A stretch of DNA of 64,000 bases from Nautilus pompilius (Eukaryota; Mollusca; Cephalopoda; Nautilida; Nautilidae). The notes beneath the pieces are model-generated. The model worked only from the letters and a program-made list of their open reading frames with translations. It was not told the DNA's origin and did not search any database. A program made the translations under genes and the position numbers. The stretch's first letter is position 1. Each line of letters begins with the position of its first letter. Below, piece after piece: positions 38,701 through 50,700 of this stretch. Location of the stretch: NCBI GenBank assembly GCA_018389105.1, contig JACATO010001115.1:186001-250000 (forward strand). Reading direction: 5' to 3'.

Positions 38701-41700
38701 TATTTCTCCCAGATAAGCTTCATTGAAACTATTATATAACATTATTGAATAAATTATAAATTGGTACATAAGATATAAAATAATAGTGTTTTTGTTCTAA
38801 ATGAATATTTTTAGAACCTAGGAAATAACATTAAAATGGTAGTGATGAATTTTTTGTACTTGTTTTTAGATTCCCATCAAGCCAAAGTATCAAACTAATC
38901 TTTGTAACTTACGACGTTTTCTTTTCCTATGCCCTGAAATAAGATTAAAGTCAGGTTACCTTACCTATGGACAAAAACGACAAAAAACTTTCACTAAAAA
39001 CATAATTTTGAATAGTGAGTGAATGATTGAATGTAGTAAATTTCTTTCTTCCTAGCTAATGTTGCAGTTGCTCTCATGATGGCATGTCAACAAAATTATA
39101 TAGAAATCTTCCATATTAATTTGGCTACCCCTATGATAAATGTGCAGTAGACCAGTGGTAGACTATTGGACTACTAGGTTGAGGGCCTGATTTTAACTAT
39201 TGGTTGGAAGTGCCAGTTTCTTCTCAGTCATCTTCACTAGTTGACCACATAAGTTTCCTCTCACATCTAAAAAAAATAATTCTAGTAAAGCCTTTCATAT
39301 TTCACATACATTTCTCAAGGGAAACCACCTCAAGTATCCATTTCTATATGATATGATTCTGAATCATAGACCTGCAAAGTACTGATTATGATAGGATGTC
39401 TAGGTGGGCAGATCAGTGTGCACTAGCACCATGTCAAACAGGTGGATGCTGATATTTTCCCCATTTACTCAAGGTTGTATTATAGGCCATTCAGGGTGTG
39501 CCCAGAGTCAATGACAAATTTCCGAACATCTGGTAGATCTAAGACTGATATTATCACGGCTGAACATCACTGCCATGGCAAAGCCACTTTCAAGCTTCCA
39601 CCAGTAAAACCACAAGAATGTGTCATTATTTGCCACAAGTGCACTCATCATGATTCTCTCACTGACATTACTCAAACAGAAGGTGCCAAAGAACAATCCA
39701 CTAACTTAACTAAGGAGAATATCAGCACATAAGAGAGCCAAAAAAGAATAAAATACTTTGAAAGATCTGGGTCAGAAAACATGTTTCAGCAATTCATGTC
39801 AGAGAATCACTCCTGGGTTTGAAAGAAACCTAACAGATCTTTAAGCCCCATATCTTCAGGTCATGATCAAGTATGAACATGGAAGTATCGTGGTATAAGC
39901 TGCAATATTTTATAGGACAAAACTGGTTTACCAAAGGGCATCTACCATTGTACCATCAAAGCATACTGAGATTTGATACCCATATTCTTCAAGAGGATGG
40001 ACAAACTTGTTTCTGGAAGAGAAATCAATATTTCAACTTTTCCCATGGATACCCCTAAGCCCTGATGCGAAAATGTTTGAGCACTTGTAAAAGCATTTTG
40101 ATTATCAACTGAGAGCAAACAACTCATTCATATTCTGCCAATGACGAAATTAAAGGAAGTTTTCATGTCAACTTTTCATGGTGTGAAAGGCGACTCAATC
40201 AAGCACTAACAAAGAAATTCACTTTACTGTTGGTCTGTCACTTATATCATAAATACCCATCTACTTACGGTGTTTTATTTTCTTATGCTCTGAAAAGAGC
40301 CAACGTTGTTCATTTTTAATGCTGAAATTTTCAGTGTTGTGGGAAAGAAAAAGAGACAATGATGGAAATGAAATCACAGCGAAAGAGAAAAACAATTTTG
40401 CATGAACATAACAATTTTGAATAAAATCTGAGTGGAGAAAAAAGCCAACTAGCATGGCCAGTCTATGTATTTACAGAAAATAATAAATAGATTTATAAGC
40501 ATTTTATCTGTTCACAAAATTGACTTCATTTAACTTATGATTACTATCCATTCTTATTAAGTCAAATGCACATCTAAAAATACTGCAAAAACTTACTATG
40601 TCTCCTCTTTAACTGAAAAAAAAAAACTTAAAATTTAATATTAGTTTTAATATTTCTGCTAATTAAAATTTTACAAGGGCATAGTGTAATGCTTAACTTA
40701 AGGTTTATTTTTATATGCATCAATGAAGCAAAGTTTAAGAATCAAACATCTTTCACACAGAACTGTAGGAGTGGTATGTAATTATACTGATGAGAAAAAT
40801 CTATAGTGAGCAAGGTTGACATTAAATACTACTAATAATAACTGGTTAGAAATCATTATTTTTAAATACAAAATTAAATTTAATAAATAATGGAATGAAC
40901 ATCAAGCTAATGAAATATTACTCACAAATCTCCTATGTAATTCTGAAATAAAAAGGAAGGAAAACCGCTGACTTCTAACTAGACTACATATATGAACCAA
41001 AGTAAACACTTAAAAGTACAGGGAATGTATGCTGAAAAGCACTAGAAATTATATTTAGCAATGTTGACAGAAAAATTAGAAAATACTTCAGTTAAACAGA
41101 AGCTGGCTTCCTGCCCTACTATATACTATTGACCTTCCTGGTTCTTACAATGTGCCATGTAATATTCTCCTAGGTCTTTCTGATAATGCAACACGCTGAA
41201 AAAGTTCCAGTGAGGTTTAAATAGGAGCCAAATGTCACATGCCAGAAATACAATCAAATGCCAAAAGTGTGTAGTGGTAATAAGATAGAAAATTTGGTAA
41301 AACCAGGCTTCAAACAATTCAAGCTATATACAATTGGCCCTCGTTATACACGGCAGTAAATTTATAACATGTAATAATGTCAGTTTTGCCTGCTTCAGGC
41401 ACTACCAGATCAACATCACTCACGGCCCCACGTCTGCTGGGGTTGCAACCATTAGTGTTTTCTTTTAGCACGCCACACACAATCCTGTCACAAAATTGTC
41501 TTTGTCTTGGTCCTTTTCTTTGCAAATCTACACAGTGGTGTCGCTTCTGACACTCATTTGAATACGTTTTGACCAATCCTATTGTCCATGTTATTATCCG
41601 TATCGCATATCATAAATAAAGGCCCTGCAGAATGTAATTTCATTCCCTTCAATTCCAAACTTCTTCTGCAGTGACCTGTCCATCACAATAGACTCTACCT

Positions 41701-44700
41701 TATGTCCTAGATGTAACACTGGGCATCCAGAGATAGGGATAGTGATGTCCCTCTTGATACTGAAATAAAACTGCGGAGATAATGCAAAAACGTGGATAAT
41801 GAAAGCACATATAACGAGGGTCAACTGCACTCTAATAAATATTTAACCAATGAACATCTTTTCTTTCCTTTTTTTTTTTAAAAACACCTCTTGATATAAT
41901 ATTCTTTGAGAATTAAAAGGAAAAAACAAGTATTTAGTCTCTGGAGTCTTGTACTGAATAGGCTGCCTCAAAAATGCTTGTTAGTCCATCATTTAAAGAA
42001 ACAAAACACAAACATGGCTCTAACTATTTACCAATATAGCAAATCAGTTTCTTAAACAAGTTTTTAAAAAAGATGATATTCATTTTTGGCTCTAGATTTC
42101 AATAAGGAAAACAGTGACTTATGTACACAGATGTTACTTGGAAATCAAAAAACAATAAAAACAGTTTGGAGGGTTTACCATGTTGATTAGATTATTAGAA
42201 AGATAAGTTATTTTTTTAAAGTATGAAGCAAGCAATACATCGTCAGAAGAATCTGGAGCATATCCTGAGTTGTATAGTTTAGATAGCACTGAACACCAAA
42301 GTTCAGAAAAACCACCACCCATTACTAAATCTCTTCCATATTTTCAAAGTTTTCCATTATTTTATTCCTTACATTTCTCAAGAGGAATTGTCAAAAAGTA
42401 GCCAGAATTATCATTCACAGTTTTCCTACAAAATGAGTCCAGTAGAAAATTTTTAAAAATTGATTCCTCAAATATAGCATTTATCGCATTATGGAGGCAT
42501 ATCTGTTTTGAAATGAGATGCCTTTAAGCAAAGTGTAACATGAAAAGTTTGTTATGTTCTAAGTCAGCAATACTATCCAGTATCTACAAAAGCATATCCT
42601 GACACATTTGCTGAAAGTTTATTCTGAGAATGGAACCTATTTGCCAATACTATCCAGTGTTCTACAAAACCATATCCTGACACATTTGCTGAAAGTTTAT
42701 TCTGGGAATGGAACCTATTTGCCAATACTATCCAGTGTTCTACAAAAGCATATCCTGACACATTTGCTGAAATAGTTTATTCTGGGAATGGAACCTATTT
42801 GCCAATTTTACATTATTTTAACAGACATGCAAGTTTACAATGCAACTATTCTTCCCCCAACATTTCCCAAGCACACTTTAAAACACACAAAATGGCATAG
42901 AGAGAATACATAGATGAAAATAAATTGATCACCTGTATATTTTTAATAAATGCTAGTTCATCATTTGGTGGTTGAATCCAACTAAATATATATATTCCTG
43001 CACAAATTATATCAAATGAATATATTTTTGCCTAAAAGAAAAAAATTTCAAGAATTCCTGAATTCACAAATAAACAAACAATGATGATTTTGAAACAAAT
43101 TTACACTTAAAGTAATATTTGGCACAACAAAACAAGAATTTATTTTCCACCATGCATAGTTGAGTTTCTGTGTATATTTAGTCCATTTCAATTTTTTCCT
43201 GACCTAACAAGTCTTTAGTCCAGCATTAATCAAATTCTAAACTTGTGTTTGTTTTTTTGTTGGCAAGGGAAAATTGCCTACTTGATATTTATTTTTTTTT
43301 CAAATCAGCTTAAAACACAGATGTCATTGTCTATAGCGGGTGTAAATGTTCAAACAAACAACTTACCCTGCACTACCCTGCGAGTATCCTTGAGCTTGTT
43401 CTCTGTTGCTGGGGTTAGTATTTTAGGCAAGTAAAATAGATGAGGTCTGGCTTTAGTACGAATAAAATTCTCCAGCTTTCTAATTTCTGTTTCCCAACCT
43501 TCATGCTGTTTTAAAAGGAGAGAAATAGAAAGTTTGCTCAACAAGCCATAGTGGATGCACTTTCCAAAGATAAAAGGTTATTAGTAGGCAAGTTCCTTAG
43601 CATATATATATATTTATAAATCAGTTTTTTTAAAAAATAGTAAGTTGTTCATTTAAGTAAATTCAGTTAGAGCAGAATCTACAAAATAACCTGTTATTCC
43701 ATAAACTATGCTGACATCAAAGAAAAAATGTCGGCCAAATCTGGAAAGTTTAAATGTTTTATTTGGTGACACTTTGAAGAATGTGCTCAGAACAAGGCTG
43801 GCACACCCAAAAAAGCCAAAAATGCAGGTGTCAAGTGAGTTAAGGTTGAGGAACAAGCTAAGGTAAATCTATTCCAGTCATCATCCTCAAGAATTGCAAA
43901 AAGATTTTCTCCAAAGATGGATAAAGATGAAAATGTAGATAAAAATTGTGAGAAAATCTAAGGATCCAGATCTAGTCAAAAAAAGGGATTAAAGCTTTTA
44001 CATTTAAAAACAGCTTTCTCTACAAGATGTGAACTAATTTTACTTAATTTTATTAGACAAAGGAAAATTCATCTGATATTGAAGATAATGCTCCTCTCAA
44101 CAGTTTTTAGCGGTGGGAGATTCAATAGTATGGCAGATAAACTGGAGTGTTTGCAAGTTGGATACTATAAGTCCTATTAGACGTGGGTATCCATCCTGAA
44201 GGTCATGTTAGTAATTAGGTGACCTGGTCAAGGACTCCTTCAATATACCAGTTGTAGACCAAACATATGCATTACTAAAGGTATGATTAGGACCAAGTTG
44301 AAGTCATTTAATTAAAATAAATCTGCTCCACCTCATCCCCCCCCCAAAGAATACTGAAAGATGTTTGTCAACCTTTGAATGTTTTGTTCAATTCATCAAC
44401 ATCAAAAAGTGTTTTCTACGATTTGAAAGAAACAAATTTCACACATTTTTAGAAAGGGTTATAAGTGACCCTGGCTACTACAAGCTATAGTTTTTCATAG
44501 TTTACAGTGTCCTTTACAGACTCATTTACTTATTCTAATTGCTTGAGTAAAAGCATCTAATCTTCAAAAAAAATGATGACCAAAAAAAGACTTAGTTGAT
44601 TATGCAGATATCAGGAAAACGTTCTGCATAAAAATTATTAGAAAAGCTAAAAGCATTAGTGTTTTTGGTCTAAACAAACTTTTAGAGTTAGACAACATAA

Positions 44701-47700
44701 GTTTAAACAGTGTATCATCAACAAAGCACTAATGATATGCTACAGGGTTAACACTGAAAAAGATGGTGATAAATCAGAATATTTTATGAGTAATCTTTGA
44801 AGTGGCAAATGGAAAATTAACACTTAAAATGTGAAATTATTTAAAACAGGAAATGGAGTAAACTGTAATCATTATTATAAAGTAAATACTAAATTAGAAA
44901 TGTTTTAGTAAAAGAATCTAGTAGTGTTTGACAAACATCTTAAATGTAAAGGGCGATGTATTTCAGATGCTAGTAGAATACTTCAAACTTAAACTAAAAC
45001 CAAAGTAATTTAAGAACTATTCTGTAAACCTTTAGTTAAGAAAGAATACTGAAATATTCAAGTTAACCATAGATCATAAATCTTTCCAGATGTTTCAATG
45101 CTAAGAATAGCCAAACAATTAAAATTCTTAGTTTTACATAGTTTAGATATTAAATGTTGGAAGAAAAACATTAATAAGAAAGTGTTAATCTAATCTAAAG
45201 GACAGCCTGCTGTAGACTGATAAGTAGCCAAGGAATTCTAGATTTTAACTACTATATTTAACACCAATTTTATCACAGAGACAAAACAGAAGAATTTACT
45301 TTAAATATTTATTTTGTCATTTGATTATTTTTTTTGTGAAAACCAATATACTGCACTACCACACTAACCATTCGCACCAGCTCCATCTTTTGTTCCAAAA
45401 GCCGTATTTTTGCTTGCCTCTGCCTGCGCTCTTGAAACAGTTGTTCTCTCTCCTTACGTATCTCCTCTTTTTCTTGCTGGGCTTTCTCTTCCAACTTTTT
45501 CTCAATTTCTTTTCTTTGAGCTTCCTGCATGGAAATCAACAGTGAAAAAACTCTCTGATCCATTCAATTAAAAAAGTTCAAGTGGTCTAAAACATTATAC
45601 TTTCTCCCCTTTTCCAAAGGATAAATGCAGAAACTGAACTCACTCTGATTACAACCCACCTCTCCACAAAACAATTATGTAATCTCAAATTAGAGAAATA
45701 AATTGCACATAGAAATTATGAGCTAATTTCTGATTCTGGCAAAGTCAAATTTAAAAAATACCTAATGTAACTTTACCCTTTGTGCAATAAAAGAATTTTT
45801 CTGTGATCAGGTCACAGCTTTTGATATGAAATATTTCAATATAAATCTTTGACTGCTGTTTTCTCAATAAGGACCACTCCAAGTTTCACAGATGACCAAC
45901 TCTTATTCAATATTCTTTTTGCTCAAATTTTGAACAGAAAAAAACTGAAACATATAGAATCATTCTTGTAGTAAAAGTGCAATGTCATCATATTGATTCT
46001 GTGGGAGGGGGTGCAGTGAGAGCTTAGAATACAACACCATAGTAATTGATTACCAAAAAATTCTATTAAAATGTTTTAATTTGTTGGATAAGTAAATGGC
46101 ACAAACCAAGTTTCACGCAGAAGTGTTTAAAATAAAGAAATCAGGATTTTGAGCAATGGTCTCTGTTTGATGCCTGGATCCACAAGAAATAAACTAGATT
46201 TTCAATGAGTGATGAAATAAATGTAAAACAATTAGCAATGCCTAAAAGATACATTCTTAAAATCAGCTTGTTACATTGACAAAAATCTGTTATCAAACTG
46301 AATTTATTTCTAAAAAATGATAGTATATTCACGCATGGTTTACATGATTTTTTTAATGTTAAATAAAATAAAATTTTAGTTGACAGTCATCAAGAAAATC
46401 ATCAAAAAAATTGCAGATAATACAGATGAGAGCATAGTTAGTTTATAAGTTTGCAAAATTTACTAAAAACCTAAATAAAATACCTAAGTTGTCTCTGCTG
46501 CTGCTTCTAATCACCAGCTACTCTTCTTAAGGTTGGTCCCAAGTTGAATTTTCAGCAAACCCCCCACCACTTCCAGTCAAAATCAATTTCAGACCCTGTT
46601 GTTCCAAAATGATAACAGTAATTTTATTAGCTTCCACAGATATTCTTCATTATTGGAAATATATAGATTCCACAGCAGTCAGCGCTGTAAAATTTCATTT
46701 TTCCTACAATTATTTTGTTGGGGACAAGACCATGCAGCAGCCTACTATTTTCATTTTACTTGGTTATTTATTTACTTTGGTTTTTCTTCACTTCAGTGAT
46801 TCCCCTTGGACATATGAATCACAAGGAATGGAGCTAATTAAAAGTAAAATCACCAATCAAAAGATTGCCAACTATTAAAAATAGACAGTATAAGTATGTG
46901 CAATGGCATGGCAAAGATTCTGTCTTCTCTACCAACTCAGCTTCCTCTTGTTGTTGAACAGAAAGGACTTCCTTTTTACCCCCCCCCCTTCAATGGAAGT
47001 ATTCAGATAACCTCTTTACAAGAGATATAGGGGCCATTCTTTGTAGCCTCATCCAATTTCTGGAGTTAGGTAAATCTCACATGCAGAGTACAATTGCCAG
47101 ACTTTATGAATTCCTGGAGACTGAATAAATGGCACATGAAAATGATGTGACCCCAAAGAGTTTGAAATGTTTAGCTAAAAAATTTCTACTGTAGATAATA
47201 CAACTTACTACATAACGACTTTCTCTTGCTTCATCTCTGAACTTTTGTAATGTGCCCATTAGCAAATATCCAAACATTCTACGATTCCTATAATTTAAGA
47301 AAAAAAAAAAAAATTGGTAGGGAAGAAATTCAGAAAAAAAGATTTTATCATCTGAAGTAAAAACACTGAAAGATTTTTATTCTACCAGTCTTTACTTATA
47401 TCAACAAATAACCATAGTCTCTGTTGTTGTAATCACAGCACAATCAGGCAGTAATAATGTATATTAACTTTTTAAAATACTATTTTTATTCCTAAGATTT
47501 TTTTTTTACTAAATAATGATTCAGTCAACTTAAAAGATCACAAAGAAAAAATTCTGCTCCAAACAAAAACACAATTTCTGCTGAATGTCATAAACTTGTT
47601 ATTAATGATATATCATGTTACAAATTATAAAGTTTGAAAGTCTATCTCAACAGATTGTCATATTTCAGAGTTGTATTTATTCTCTTAGTCATCTTTATGC

Positions 47701-50700
47701 AATCTTCCAAGCACCAGAAAACTTTTGATCTGACTGTTAACAAAGGAATATTATATAGTTACCAATCTACCTATTGAAGTAAATAAATTACCTAAAGATC
47801 TTTCTAACAATGACTTAGTAAAAGAGCCTTTTAAAAATGGTCATGAACAAATGTATCAAAAAAGTATGAACTGAAACTGTACATGCATTGCACGTATGAT
47901 CTGTCACAAAGACAGATAATGATAATACCTTCTAAAATAATATTATTTTATCTAATTCAGAGAGACATTTTGAATGAAGTTGATACTATTTTACATCACT
48001 TCTTGTAAACTTTATATTTTAGTGCATGAATGTAAGATGTATAGTACTCTAATGAGGAATGAGAACTAAATCAGAAAACAGAAATCCAACAGCAGCTACC
48101 TGGCCATGCCCTGTGAATCTTTGCCCTGAGCTTCAAGCATGTCCTTCCGAGTCAGTGAGTCTCTGTTTGTAGCAACAATTGAGGACTGAACAGTGGGCTA
48201 AAAGAGAAATTAGACATACATGTATACATGAAAAATGCCATAGGTTTTGATATCAATCAGTATAATACAAATAACAAAAATGTTCAAAAAGACTGATATG
48301 TTCAATCACCTTACAAAAGACATTAGTCAAGCTGTATATGGTTTCTCATTTCTGGGTTTCGTTTCCCTTTTTTAATATTATAATATTTGAAAACCACTAT
48401 ATGAAAGATCCTACCTATAATACCTGTCAAATGCTTCTAGTTTACATGACACTGTATTAAATTTTTAATTTTAATAAAAATAAGATTTAGATTTTCCTTT
48501 CTCTCAAAGTTTCCAAGATCCTGATTTTTTACCCTAACCAGCCCAGTGAATCAAACTCCCTCCACAATTAAATCTGTACCACCAATTAATTAAAGACACC
48601 TTACACAATAAAACCAGTTTGATTGGCTATATGCAAATAAGCTGAACTACACTGCCACACTAGCAAACACTTGTGTACAGTGGTGTTTCCTGGCCAGACC
48701 AATCAGGCATCTTCAAACATGGCCAAAACATCTGCAATGCAACACAATCCACCACTTAGCACAAAATGTCCCCTCACCTAATTGATTAAAGCGCAATTTT
48801 GAAGTGGGTATATTTTATAAGCAAAAGATTGCAAAATGTAAAAAGATGATAATATTTCATTATTATTTTTCTGTGTAGTGAGCAAAGATTCATTGTATGT
48901 GTTATAGATTTGTGGACAGGCAAAGTTCCATGTTCCTTTCAATATCAACCAATCAATCCATCCTTTTTTTAAAATATTGAGGCAATATTTTTTATGGATT
49001 GTTTATGCTACTCCACTCTTCTTACACAGGGGAATGTTGAAAGAAATTTTAAATTAATGATTTTTCATTTCCAAGACAGTGATGTTTTAAACTAAAAAAA
49101 TAGCCTACTCAAATAAGAATTGTTTAGCTTACCTTTTTTTTCCTACCTGTTTTAAAATAAAAATTAATCTAATACTTTGTTTCACATTTATAAAATGTAC
49201 CTGTACAGATTCATAGAACTGAAGTTTGCAGTGATAAATTTTCTACAAATTCAATGCACACACTTTTTAAAATCTTAAAACTTTTGAAGGTTGTGCACTC
49301 ATACCAAATAATATAACCTACATTAAACAGCACTTAATAAACTTTGCATTAGTAATGTTCTTTTGAATATAAAAATTACAAACTGTTTTAACTCAGATGT
49401 TTCAGTCAACAAATTTAAGCATTCCATTTTCTAAAACTGAAAACAAAATGATCCAACAGAGATAAGAGCAGATAGATTTTCAAATGTCTTTGCTACTACT
49501 CAGTCAACAGCCACCATCTCCATTTCGGTGTTTAAAATCTTACTCCAGATCATTTAAATACAAATCATTTTCTCTGTGATAGGGAGTGGAAGTTTCTTCA
49601 AAACTAAAATTTTCAGCTATGCTGTAAATGTCTCTGATTGGTGAATCAAATAAATCATATTAGTAACATTGTTGCTTGCAGCATTCATGTGATATTTTTA
49701 TTCAAATACAAATTCATAGTGAACACAAATGTGGTTGGAAATTGGGATAAAAGACAAGAGGCAGACAAGTTAGTAGGGGTCTGGATATAGCAACAGTTAC
49801 CCCACGTTTTTTTGGATTTTTTAAAAAAATATTAGAAAATAATAAAAATTTAATGCGCTGTTCATTATAATGAATACTGTCTTCATGAATAGATTCATTG
49901 TTTGACCATCAGATATTGTACATTATCAGTGGATTGTTAATAAAAACTTTTGAATGCACAGAAATAGAAATATCTATTTTGGAACCTCTTAATGAATTCT
50001 AATGACCTGTCAAAGATAGGGCAAACAATACTTCAGCAACAGAATGATCTAAGTTTTATACACTAGGGCAAAAATCCATCACATTTCTAATTATGTAGGG
50101 CAAATGAAGTGGTGTAGAGATATAAGATGAAAGGCAAGCCTATCAGCAGGCTTGAATTTATTTTCAGTTTGGTATTAATTCAGTAGACACCTCTCTACCC
50201 CTCCCTTTAAACCATTATAACTAAAATTATACTCTACAATGATTTTAAGCTCCAACTTTACTAATTTTTGTTTCTGTATCCTTCAGAAATATCATCTTAA
50301 TTAAAAGTGAAGTGTGAAAATAACTTTGTCCCAAAAGAATCTGAACAATGTGGGTAGAATAGAAGACTAGATCCAGATTTTGCAAACCTTATTAGGCAGC
50401 TCTTCCTCTTCCCCACTGTCCTGGGTGGATCTGTCTGGTCTAGGACCAAGTCTGAAAATACCATTTCATAAATAAATCAACCCGTAAATCAAAGTTAAGT
50501 CATTCTCTATAATATTACCTTTTAAAGTACATTCTCTACACACACCCTTTTAATTTTTCTTTCATCGTTGTTGTTGGGGGCTATTATTTGATAATGGTGA
50601 ATAATATACTTCAGTATTCCCAGAGGTAACTGCATGTCAGAACATATGGTAACTTTACCAATCTCTGACTGATCAAGGAAATGCAGTCAATTTACTCCAC

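Noticed and set aside
42573-42761. Repetitive minus-strand open frame with a 26-residue period; also considered as a CRISPR-like array
   Set aside because: It is a 78-bp tandem duplication in a eukaryotic intron; there are no spacers between units.
45321-45545. Plus-strand hydrophobic open frame (Leu/Phe-rich)
   Set aside because: It is the antisense of the PNN Glu/Lys/Arg coiled-coil exon, a known composition artefact.
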